A DNA stretch of 11,121 bases from JBEKHI01 sp050012355 (GTDB taxonomy: Bacteria > Actinomycetota > Actinomycetes > Streptosporangiales > Streptosporangiaceae). The translations under genes were made by a program, and so were the position numbers. The stretch lies in NCBI GenBank assembly GCA_050012355.1, contig JBEKHI010000292.1:1-11121 (forward strand), written 5' to 3'. This document shows, one piece after another, positions 5,528 to 11,121 of the stretch. The stretch's first letter is position 1. The number at the start of each line of letters is the position of its first letter. The notes under the pieces were generated by a model. It saw nothing but the letters and a program-made list of their open reading frames with translations. It made no database searches and was not told the DNA's origin.

Positions 5528-7127
5528 CGTCGTAGGTTGCCTCCGTGTCGTGAGGCTTCCTTTTGCCGTCCGCCCGCTCAACTGGTCCCGCTGCGGGCGG
5601 GCGGCGCATTTCCGGTAACGTGCCGCTGGTGCCGCCCGCTCGGAACGCCGTCTCCGGGGGCTTCGCGATGACCGACAGCGGCTTGGCCACCTCTTCCAGG
5701 CTCTTGCCCTCGGCGTTGACGCCAAGGAAGATCTCCACGACACCACCGACGATCATCAACCCGGCGCCAAGCAGGTAGCCCCAGTACAGCTTGTTGGGGT
5801 CGTTGCCATTGCCGATGAGGTGCCCGTACAGGTGCGAGCCTCCCGACCCGGCCAGCTGCGCGATGGCGAAGAACACCGCGATGGCCTGGGCGCGGACCTC
5901 GATGGGGAACACCTCGCTGGCCGTCAGGTACCCGGCCGACGCACCCGCGCTCGCGAAGAAGAAGATCACCGTCCAGCACAGCGTCTGGGTGGTCGCGTTG
6001 AGGTGGCCGTCCTTGAACATCTGCGCGCTGATGACCAGCAGGATGCCCGCGATGATGTAGGTACCCGCGATCATCTTCTTGCGGCCGATCGTGTCGAACA
6101 GCCGCCCGAGAGTCAGCGGGCCGAGCAGGTTGCCGGCCGCGAACGCCAGGAAGTACCAGCCGGTGTCGGATGACTTCACGTGGAAGAAGAACTCAAGTAC
6201 CAGGCCGTAGGTGAAGAAGATCGCGTTGTACAGGAACGACTGGGTGATCATCAGCGCGGCTACCAGGACCGACCGTCCGGGATAATGCCGGAAGAGCACG
6301 CGCAGCAAAGCGAGGTAGCCGTAGCGCTTGGTCGGCCGGATCTCTAGCACCTTGCTTTGATCCACCGGAGGAATCGCGCCCTTGGTCTTCTCGACGTCAT
6401 GCTCGATCTCGGCGATAGAGACCTCGGCCTCGGCCTCGTACCCGTGCATGATCTGCCAGCGCGGAGACTCGGGAAGCGACTTGCGGACGTAGATGATGAC
6501 CAGCGCCAGCACCGGCCCGGCCAGGTAGGCGATGCGCCAGCCGAGTCCTATCGACAGGTGGTTCAGCACCAGGATGGTGAACAAGGTGCCGAGGAAGGCA
6601 CCTGCCCAGTAGGTCCCGTTCACCGTCAGGTCGACGTGGCCGCGGTACTTGGCCGGGATCATCTCGTCGATCGCCGAGTTGATCGCGGCGTACTCGCCGC
6701 CGATTCCGGAGCCGGCCAGCACCCGGGTCGCGTACAGGAAGATGAACCAGTACCCGCCCTTCGGCGTCGCGGCGGTGAGCCCGCTGCCGATCAGGTAGAT
6801 GCCGAGGGTGATCATGAACAGCTTCCGCCGGCCGAGCTTGTCCGACAGCCGCCCGAAAAACAGCGCGCCGATCACCTGGCCGATCAGGTACCAGGTCGCG
6901 ATGTCCGCCACCGCGCTCGCCGACATGCCGAGCGCGCCGGGCTGGGTCAGGTCCGGGCCGACGTTGCTGGCGATCGTGATCTCGAGGCCGTCCAGTACCC
7001 AGGCGACGCCAAGCGCGACAATCAGGTGAGTGTGGAACCTCGACCACGGAAGCCGGTCGATCCTGGCTGGGATCAGCGACCTGATGACTCCAGGCTTATC
7101 GGGCGCGGTGCTAATACTGGCGGCCAT
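5145..7127 (-). CDS. MFS transporter copy 2, with stop-loss C-terminal extension
   Basis: Paralogue of the facing MFS gene and the same kind of 12-helix symporter. DGLE (46-49), motif A GRLSDKLGRR (92-101), the PESPRW motif and the second motif A GRLFDTIGRK are all retained. The ATG at 7127 is preceded by AGGGGGAAG, 6 nt upstream. Differences from copy 1 cluster in the TM1-TM2 external loop (QPGALGMSASAVA against QKSTLNLSAGAVG) and around TM5, which may change substrate preference. Where copy 1 stops (TAA, codon 501), copy 2 reads TTA (codon 504, bases 5618-5616), so the frame continues to a TGA at 5147-5145, giving 660 residues. Residues 504-660 are Arg/Pro/Ser/Gly-rich without recognisable domain and are antisense to copy 1 from 5527 down. 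The functional transporter is residues 1-503; whether the tail is made or tolerated is unknown. A sequencing error at 5617 is possible. Confidence 0.85.
   Translation of the reverse strand: MAASISTAPDKPGVIRSLIPARIDRLPWSRFHTHLIVALGVAWVLDGLEITIASNVGPDLTQPGALGMSASAVADIATWYLIGQVIGALFFGRLSDKLGRRKLFMITLGIYLIGSGLTAATPKGGYWFIFLYATRVLAGSGIGGEYAAINSAIDEMIPAKYRGHVDLTVNGTYWAGAFLGTLFTILVLNHLSIGLGWRIAYLAGPVLALVIIYVRKSLPESPRWQIMHGYEAEAEVSIAEIEHDVEKTKGAIPPVDQSKVLEIRPTKRYGYLALLRVLFRHYPGRSVLVAALMITQSFLYNAIFFTYGLVLEFFFHVKSSDTGWYFLAFAAGNLLGPLTLGRLFDTIGRKKMIAGTYIIAGILLVISAQMFKDGHLNATTQTLCWTVIFFFASAGASAGYLTASEVFPIEVRAQAIAVFFAIAQLAGSGGSHLYGHLIGNGNDPNKLYWGYLLGAGLMIVGGVVEIFLGVNAEGKSLEEVAKPLSVIAKPPETAFRAGGTSGTLPEMRRPPAAGPVERADGKRKPHDTEATYDVTCWCHRGAAFLPVAWPPPIAAWPPPRGAYPRRRPRRRSRSPRRGSWRRPRSGNRHTACSGRCRFRSGARTGASRGSRTAGRWQRTPRSPARGPRWGTPRWPSGTRPTHPRKRRRRSPSSTASAWSR
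5570..5600. terminator. Hairpin between the convergent MFS genes, possible bidirectional terminator
   Basis: CCGCCCGC (5570-5577) pairs with GCGGGCGG (5593-5600), 15-nt loop. It lies after the stop of copy 1 and just beyond the lost stop of copy 2. No T-run follows on either strand, so any termination would not be the classical intrinsic kind. Confidence 0.4.
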
Positions 7128-7197
7128 CGTTCACTTCCCCCTAGTAGTGCGCATGGCTCACCTGGTATTACCCGTTGGTTGCGCTCTGTAACCGAAA

Positions 7198-7644
7198 TCA
7201 ATCTGGCGGTAGCGGAGCGCGCCACACCCATCTCTTGTAGGCGAAGTACCGGAAGATCGTGCCCAGCCCGGTTCCGACGATGTTCGCCGCGTTGTACGCG
7301 AGGTTGCCGTGCTTGTCCAGGCCGTAAGTGGTGAAGCCGATCACGGCCTCAGCGATGAGCAGGCCCAGCCCGTTGAGCACCAGGAAGAGGATGATTTCGC
7401 GCAGCCAATGCTGGTTGACCCGGTGCCGGAACGTCCAGAACCGGTTGCCCACGTAGGTGATGATGGTCGCGGTCACAAAGGCGATTGCCTTGGCCTTCAA
7501 CGGCCCGTAATGATAGATGCCATAGAGCACGCCCGAGCCGCCGAGGTCGACGACCGCGCCGATCCCGCCGACGACGCCGAATTTCGCGATCTCAGGTATC
7601 AGGTCACGCACGACTTTCAACGCATCGGCTATGCGTGGCGTCAT
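7198..7644 (-). CDS. GtrA-family membrane protein
   Basis: A 148-residue protein with four membrane helices, about 20-43, 51-66, 83-105 and 116-134. Family signatures: KFGVVGGIGAVVDL in helix 1, YVGNRFWTFRHR (64-75) after helix 2 with the NRxWTF motif, and a final FRYFAYKRWVW (131-141). GtrA-like proteins are linked to flipping or handling polyprenyl-linked sugars for cell-surface glycans; the substrate here is unknown. I start at the ATG at 7644, 4 nt after the stop of the upstream NCS1 permease gene, which suggests translational coupling; no clear ribosome binding site is seen. An ATG at 7707 in the same frame would add 21 residues and overlap the permease gene by 59 bp, less likely because the family domain begins after residue 15. 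A GtrA gene divergent from purK is an arrangement known in other actinobacteria (for example Rv3277 and Rv3276c of M. tuberculosis). Confidence 0.87.
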   Translation of the reverse strand: MTPRIADALKVVRDLIPEIAKFGVVGGIGAVVDLGGSGVLYGIYHYGPLKAKAIAFVTATIITYVGNRFWTFRHRVNQHWLREIILFLVLNGLGLLIAEAVIGFTTYGLDKHGNLAYNAANIVGTGLGTIFRYFAYKRWVWRAPLPPD

Positions 7645-7648
7645 GAAT

Positions 7649-9046
7649 CTACGGTAAGGCAGTTCGGCCACGGCTATGCTCCCCGAAGATGATCCGCCAC
7701 GAAACATAGATGAGCGCCGTGATGACGAATCCGGCCTCGAAGGTGAGATCTCCGGCCGACCCGAAGCGGGACGGGACCAGGCCGACGTACTCGGTCTGGT
7801 TGGAGAACAGCCAGATCGACAGGCCCATCCCGGCGAGCATGGCCACCGGACCGGCCCAGTTCTCGTAGGCGGTGTCGAACAGCAACTCGGCTCCGGAGCG
7901 TCCGCGCAGGTACTGGTCGCAGAACGACACCGCGAGCCACGGCGCGATCCAGTACGCGATGATCAACAGGAAATTGTTGTATTTGGACGCGGCGCTCGAT
8001 AGCCCGGACCAAGCGAGGAAAAATCCGATCATTCCGAACGCGACCGCCACGATCGCGCGCCGGGCGGGCAGTGGCAGCTTGATGCCGAGCGCGACAAACG
8101 ACATCGCGCCCGAGTAGATGTTCAGCACGTTCGCGGCCACCGAGCCGAGTGCGATGGCCAGCAGCGTCAGGTCGGCGAGCGGGGTTGTCATCAGTGACGT
8201 GAATGCCCCGGTGGGATTGGACCCGAGCGCGTCCGACGGGCTGAGTATGGTGGCCGCCGCGGCGCCGACCGTCTCCATCAGCAGGCACGACAGGAACAAG
8301 CCGAGTCCGGCCCACCAGCCGACGGCCACCCGGTTCACATCCGGCCGGAAGTACCGGGTGTAGTCCGACGCGAACGGGTTCCACCCCACCGCGTACCCGA
8401 ACGTCGCGCCCAGCGCCAGCAAGAAACCGCCAGCCACCGTGTGGTGTGACGCGCCCGGGTGCCCCTTCGCCAGGATGACCCCGGACGCGATCAGGAAGAG
8501 GACCGTCAGCACCGGGAACGCGTACCGCTCGAAGACGTGCACCAGGTTGTGCCCGAAGAACGCGACCACGATCTGCACCGCCACCACGATCAGCAGGCAG
8601 CCGACCCGCGGCAGGTGGGTGAGCGTGCTGAGGGCGAGCGCGCCGCTCACGCTGTTCACCGCGAACCAGCCGACGCCCGCCGCCACGGCGTTGATCCCGG
8701 CGGGCAGCACGTTGCCCCAGTAGCCGAAACCGAGCCGGCTGATCACCATCTGAGGTACTCCGAAGAGCGGACCCCGGGCGGAGAGGACGGCGTGCGCTAC
8801 CGCGCCGGCCAGCGTCCCGGCGAGGATCGCGAGGAAAGCGGTCCAGAAGCTGAGCCCGAAACCGGCGACGGCGAGCACGCCCACGAAGATGGTCGCGAAC
8901 TCCATGTTCGGCGACGTCCAGGTCCACAGCAGCTGTATGGGCGTGCCATGGCGTTCGCTGAGCGGGATGAATTCAGCGCCGCCCGGCTCCACGACCAGCG
9001 TGCGGGTGCCATAGTTTCCCTCACGTTGTGCTTCCCCCGTTTGCAC
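7649..9046 (-). CDS. NCS1-family nucleobase permease (cytosine/purine/allantoin type)
   Basis: A membrane transporter of 465 residues with about 12 helices, the usual size for NCS1 proteins, which take up cytosine, purines, allantoin, hydantoins or thiamine with H+ or Na+. Signatures in order: IPLSERHGTPIQLLWTW (27-43) before TM1, RGPLFGVPQMVISRLGFGYWG (91-111) around TM3, GWNPFASDYTRYF (221-233) at TM6, NIYSGAMSFVALGIKLP (309-325) at TM8 and YWIAPWLAV (365-373) at TM10. The exact substrate is not decided, but purK next door favours purine-related bases. The GTG at 9046 is the most upstream usable start but lacks a ribosome binding site. GGGGGAAG (9038-9031) lies inside the frame, 6 nt before an out-of-frame GTG (9024), so the N-terminus is uncertain; GTG at codon 19 (8992) is the next in-frame choice. 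Cotranscribed with the GtrA gene. Confidence 0.9.
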   Translation of the reverse strand: MQTGEAQREGNYGTRTLVVEPGGAEFIPLSERHGTPIQLLWTWTSPNMEFATIFVGVLAVAGFGLSFWTAFLAILAGTLAGAVAHAVLSARGPLFGVPQMVISRLGFGYWGNVLPAGINAVAAGVGWFAVNSVSGALALSTLTHLPRVGCLLIVVAVQIVVAFFGHNLVHVFERYAFPVLTVLFLIASGVILAKGHPGASHHTVAGGFLLALGATFGYAVGWNPFASDYTRYFRPDVNRVAVGWWAGLGLFLSCLLMETVGAAAATILSPSDALGSNPTGAFTSLMTTPLADLTLLAIALGSVAANVLNIYSGAMSFVALGIKLPLPARRAIVAVAFGMIGFFLAWSGLSSAASKYNNFLLIIAYWIAPWLAVSFCDQYLRGRSGAELLFDTAYENWAGPVAMLAGMGLSIWLFSNQTEYVGLVPSRFGSAGDLTFEAGFVITALIYVSWRIIFGEHSRGRTALP

Positions 9047-9092
9047 GCCGTGATCATGCCCAGGTAGACGTATATCGACTCCTGTCTGCGCG

Positions 9093-9105
9093 TAGGCTAC
9101 AGCGC
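9093..9105 (+). promoter_or_regulatory. Leaderless -10 element of purK
   Basis: TAGGCT (9093-9098), a form common in actinobacterial promoters (TAnnnT), ends exactly 7 nt before the GTG at 9106, so transcription should start at the GTG. No Shine-Dalgarno precedes the start, in agreement. No convincing -35 is visible at 17-18 bp. The whole divergent control region shared with the NCS1 permease is 59 nt (9047-9105). Confidence 0.6.
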
Positions 9106-10248
9106 GTGCCCGATACCGTGATCCAGCCCACCGTCGGCATGGTGGGCGCAGGCCAGCTAGCCCGGATGACCGCCCAGGCCGCGATACCCCTCGCCATCCA
9201 GTTCAAGGTCCTCGCGGCCTCCCAGGACGAGAGCGCCGCCCTGGTAACCCCGCAGACCAGGTATGGCGACTACCGGTCGCTGACTGATTTGCAGGCCTTC
9301 GCAGCGGAATGCGATGTGTTGACCTTCGACCACGAGCAGGTGCCCTCCGGGTCGCTGATCGCACTCGAGCAGGCGGGGTTTGCGGTTCGTCCTTCGTCTG
9401 GCGCGCTGAGGTATACCCAGGACAAGCTGGCGATGCGCGACCGGCTCACCGAGCTCGGTCTGCCCTGCCCGCGGTACGCCGCGGTCAAGACGCTGTCCGA
9501 TGTGCGGGACTTCGGCCCGTGGCCAGTGGTGCTCAAATCGGTCAGCGGGGGATACGACGGCAAGGGCGTGTGGGTGTGCTCGTCCGAGGACGAGGTCGCC
9601 GAGGTGTTCCGCTACGGCGTGCCGCTGCTCGCCGAGGAGTACGTGCCGTTCACCATGGAGGCGGCCGCCCTGGTCGCGCGGTCCCCGCACAAGCAGGGCG
9701 CCTCGTATCCCGTGGTGCAGACGGTCCAGCAGGACGGCATCTGCCGCGAGGTGATCGCGCCCGCGCCCGGGCTGCCGTCATTCGTCGGGGAGCAAGCGTC
9801 CGCGATGGCGCTGCGGATCGCCTCCGCGCTCGATGTTGTCGGGTTGCTGGCGGTCGAGCTGTTCGTCACGGAGACCGGGCTGCTGATCAACGAACTGGCG
9901 ATGCGCCCGCACAACTCGGGGCACTGGACCATCGATGGCGCGGTGACCTCGCAGTTCGAGCAGCACCTGCGCGCCGTGCTGGATCTCCCGCTAGGGTCAC
10001 CGGAGCCGGTGGCGCCCTACACGGCGATGGCGAACGTGCTCGGCGGCACGGATCCGAACGTCTACGACCGGTACGTGCACGTAATGGCCCTGGACCCCGG
10101 CGTCCGGGTCCACATGTACGACAAGCCGGTCCGCCCCGGACGCAAGATAGGCCACGTCACCGTCATGGGTTCCGACCCCGACTCCCTCCGCGACCGAGCC
10201 CGCCGCGCCGCCAGCTTCCTCCGCTGGGGCCACGAAGACGGCGACTAG
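9106..10248 (+). CDS. purK: N5-carboxyaminoimidazole ribonucleotide synthase
   Basis: Cytosolic ATP-grasp enzyme of de novo purine synthesis: AIR + bicarbonate + ATP gives N5-CAIR + ADP + phosphate, which PurE then mutates to CAIR. Length 380, normal for the family. N-terminal nucleotide-binding domain with GMVGAGQLARM (11-21); TFDHEQVP (73-80), the actinobacterial form of the usual T-Y/F-E-x-E-x-V-P motif; K107 in TQDKLAMR; ATP-grasp domain with K144 and the flexible loop SGGYDGKG (147-154), EEYV (177-180), metal ligands E251 and E263, and INELAMRPHNSGHWTIDGA (261-279) followed by TSQFEQHLRAVLDLPLG (281-297). C-terminal domain with YDKPVRPGRKIGHV (338-351). The GTG at 9106 is supported by the leaderless -10 and by the normal distance to the glycine-rich loop; upstream starts would overlap the permease gene. 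purE does not follow here. Confidence 0.96.
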   Translation: MPDTVIQPTVGMVGAGQLARMTAQAAIPLAIQFKVLAASQDESAALVTPQTRYGDYRSLTDLQAFAAECDVLTFDHEQVPSGSLIALEQAGFAVRPSSGALRYTQDKLAMRDRLTELGLPCPRYAAVKTLSDVRDFGPWPVVLKSVSGGYDGKGVWVCSSEDEVAEVFRYGVPLLAEEYVPFTMEAAALVARSPHKQGASYPVVQTVQQDGICREVIAPAPGLPSFVGEQASAMALRIASALDVVGLLAVELFVTETGLLINELAMRPHNSGHWTIDGAVTSQFEQHLRAVLDLPLGSPEPVAPYTAMANVLGGTDPNVYDRYVHVMALDPGVRVHMYDKPVRPGRKIGHVTVMGSDPDSLRDRARRAASFLRWGHEDGD

Positions 10249-10312
10249 CCCGCCGCCATCCCGCCCCGCCGCCCCCTGGTCCGTCCGGCGCGCGTCCGCC
10301 CGCCAGCTCGGT

Positions 10313-10394
10313 ACTTATCCCGGGTTCGTGCACCCAAGTCCCCCGACATACCAGGACATTAAAGGCGCGCCAGGTGCACCAACCCGGGACAAGT
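10313..10394. repeat. 22-bp-armed imperfect inverted repeat
   Basis: Left arm 10313-10334 (core TCCCGGGTT) and right arm 10373-10394 (core AACCCGGGA) pair with only two mismatches in 22 positions; both contain GTGCAC. The 38-nt loop includes a lesser stem GTCC/GGAC. It starts 65 bp after the purK stop. It could be a strong mRNA 3' structure, a Rho-assisted stop signal, or one copy of a dispersed palindromic repeat or small non-autonomous element. No target-site duplication was recognised. Confidence 0.75.
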
Positions 10395-10431
10395 GCTCCA
10401 CCGCCCCGGGGTGCCCTGCCGTCCGGGTGCC

Positions 10432-10481
10432 CGAGGGCCCGGGAGTCCAGGTGCCACGCGGATCAGCCCTCGCCCGTTTTT
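10432..10481 (+). terminator. Possible terminator with T-run
   Basis: CGAGGGC (10432-10438) pairs with GCCCTCG (10466-10472); CCCG and then TTTTT (10477-10481) follow. The 27-nt loop may contain further pairing. It is about 180-230 nt after the purK stop and could end that transcript. Confidence 0.3.
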
Positions 10482-10528
10482 CTGCGTTTCGGTAGGGTTT
10501 GACCCCATGTGGTGCTCCGCCCGCGACG

Positions 10529-10590
10529 CCAGCGATGGGTCATCGATGGCGCTATAACCCCAGCGGTGGGCCATCGACGGCCCTGTAGAA
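10529..10590. repeat. Two-copy 31-bp direct tandem repeat
   Basis: Units 10529-10559 and 10560-10590 share CCAGCGxTGGGxCATCGAxG and match at 22 of the first 27 positions; four of the five differences are transitions. The second unit can form GGGCC/GGCCC. Possible protein-binding or RNA-structure element; function unknown. Confidence 0.6.
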
Positions 10591-10830
10591 GATGCTGCTG
10601 TGTCTCATTGGTCACATAGGGCCCTTGGGCCTCGAGCCGCGGGGGTGCCGGTGTACGCGCCGCGTCTTTGGGGCAGGAGGGCCGAGAGTCCAGGTCTGCT
10701 GGAGTTTCGTCAAGTTGAGGAAGATCTGGATCGGCCGGCGCTCTGCAACTATCCTCGAAGCGACATTTAACCTGAACAGGCACGGGCGTCCATCATCAGG
10801 GCGTTTCCCCTTCGGGGGGAGCTGAGGACA

Positions 10831-10836
10831 GGAGGG
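10831..10836 (+). promoter_or_regulatory. Ribosome binding site of the RodZ-like gene
   Basis: GGAGGG, 5 nt before the TTG at 10842. It decides the unusual TTG start, which also gives the expected family N-terminus SVGEAL. Confidence 0.75.
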
Positions 10837-10841
10837 CCGGC

Positions 10842-11121
10842 TTGAGCGTTGGCGAAGCGCTGGTGGAGGCTCGCATCAGGGCGGGCCTGACCACCGAGGA
10901 GGTCAGCGCGCGCAGCCTGATCAGAGAAAGTGTCATCGTCGCCATGGAGCGGGACGACTACGAGGCCTGCGGCGGGCCGGTGTACGTCAACGGCTACATC
11001 AGGGCGGTCGCGGCAGCGATCGGTGTTGACCCGCAGCCGCTGGTCACCGAATACGCCCGTATCCAGCGAGCAGCCCAGGCGGCTGGTCCCGAGACGGACT
11101 CCGCCCCAGAGCCCGAGCCGA
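10842..11121 (+). CDS. RodZ-like helix-turn-helix protein (3' partial)
   Basis: The first 93 residues are visible; the gene runs off the window. The start is TTG with a strong ribosome binding site. Residues 2-70 form a RodZ-type HTH (HTH_25-like): SVGEALVEARIRAGLTTEEVSARSLIRESVIVAMERDDYEACGG followed by VYVNGYIRAVAAAIGVDPQPLVTEY. The pattern E-A-R..AGL....VS....I....V.A.E..D.....G..Y..GYIR..A...G.DP..L. is typical. After residue 75 an Ala/Glu/Pro-rich linker begins, as in family members that continue to a single membrane helix and an external domain. RodZ links the MreB cytoskeleton to the membrane in rods; actinobacterial versions are common but their roles are less clear. Membrane anchoring cannot be checked here. 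Confidence 0.85.
   Translation, partial: MSVGEALVEARIRAGLTTEEVSARSLIRESVIVAMERDDYEACGGPVYVNGYIRAVAAAIGVDPQPLVTEYARIQRAAQAAGPETDSAPEPEP

Larger units (their letters stand above)
4025..7127. repeat. Large tail-to-tail inverted duplication of two MFS genes
   Basis: The genes at 4025-5527 (plus) and 7127 to about 5616 (minus) encode closely related proteins and are alike at DNA level, forming an inverted repeat with arms of about 1.5 kb and a spacer of only 88 bp (5528-5615). Identity is uneven. Positions 4844-4972 match 6302-6174 with three synonymous differences in 129 bp, and 5197-5256 match 5949-5890 with none in 60 bp. In contrast I hand-count about 24 differences over 180 bp covering TM2-TM4. 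Confidence 0.9.
10249..10841. other. Gene-free region between purK and the RodZ-like gene
   Basis: About 590 bp with no open frame I believe: those present (for example 10463-10783 minus and 10592-10825 plus) have no family resemblance, no ribosome binding site and odd composition (Arg, Pro, Cys, Trp rich). It holds a long inverted repeat, a T-run with a stem, a two-copy tandem repeat and the ribosome binding site of the next gene. The T-loop-like string near 10640 does not fold into a tRNA. Confidence 0.6.

Noticed and set aside
6357..7334. Plus-strand open frame (325 codons) opposite MFS copy 2
   Set aside because: Similar composition to the shadow of copy 1, as expected from duplicated DNA; it runs across the MFS and GtrA genes without family match.
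10600..10670. tRNA-like or antisense-tRNA signal (GGGCCTCGAGCC)
   Set aside because: The T-loop-like CTCGAG lacks complementary 5-bp flanks and no cloverleaf can be drawn on either strand.
10443..10695. Direct repeat GAGTCCAGGT at 10443-10452 and 10686-10695
   Set aside because: Only 10 bp and well separated; could be chance.
10801..10820. CCCC-TTC-GGGG hairpin just before the RodZ-like gene
   Set aside because: A 4-bp stem is too short to claim a terminator or riboswitch in GC-rich DNA.
10463..10825. Small frames on both strands in the gap after purK
   Set aside because: No ribosome binding site, no conserved pattern and Cys/Arg/Pro/Trp-rich translations typical of chance frames in GC-rich DNA.
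1..11121. CRISPR arrays, transposase genes, integrase, toxin-antitoxin or phage genes
   Set aside because: No regularly spaced repeats and no protein with these family motifs was seen in any frame.

Overview
High-GC DNA (strong G/C at third codon positions, GTG and TTG starts, scarce TTA codons) with actinobacterial hallmarks: a PurK with the actinobacterial NELAMRPHNSGHW motif, a RodZ-like HTH gene beginning with TTG, and promoters whose -10 box lies 7 nt before a GTG start (leaderless mRNA). An actinomycete (Actinomycetota) is the most likely source; I cannot resolve the genus.

Layout. (1) Positions 1-2847, plus strand: the end of a two-gene ABC importer operon of NitT/TauT type, a permease with two fused transmembrane modules (5' end outside the window) followed by an ATPase with an extra C-terminal domain. 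(2) 2848-3397: an unusually AT-rich patch with a perfect 19-bp palindrome set inside a plausible promoter, then a small LapA-domain membrane protein. (3) 3487-7127: a MarR-type repressor gene divergent from an MFS transporter gene, which faces a close paralogue on the other strand. The two transporter genes form a large tail-to-tail inverted repeat with an 88-bp spacer. The second copy has lost the stop codon used by the first (TAA became TTA), so its frame runs about 157 codons further, antisense to the end of the first. (4) 7198-9046, minus strand: a GtrA-family membrane protein preceded by an NCS1 nucleobase permease (4-nt gap). (5) 9106-10248, plus strand: purK, divergent from the nucleobase permease, with a leaderless promoter. 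(6) 10249-10841: about 590 bp with no credible gene, containing a 22-bp-armed imperfect inverted repeat, a possible terminator and a two-copy 31-bp tandem repeat. (7) 10842 to the end: the start of a RodZ-like helix-turn-helix gene.

Functional links. The window is dominated by transport: one ABC importer, two MFS symporter-like proteins and one nucleobase permease. The MarR regulator probably controls its own gene and the adjacent MFS gene from a 79-nt shared control region. The NCS1 permease and purK share a 59-nt divergent control region, pairing nucleobase uptake with de novo purine synthesis. purE, commonly next to purK, is not in the window.

I see no CRISPR array, transposase, rRNA or convincing tRNA. 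The most notable features are the MFS inverted duplication with its stop loss and mosaic sequence identity, and the gene-free repeat-bearing stretch after purK.
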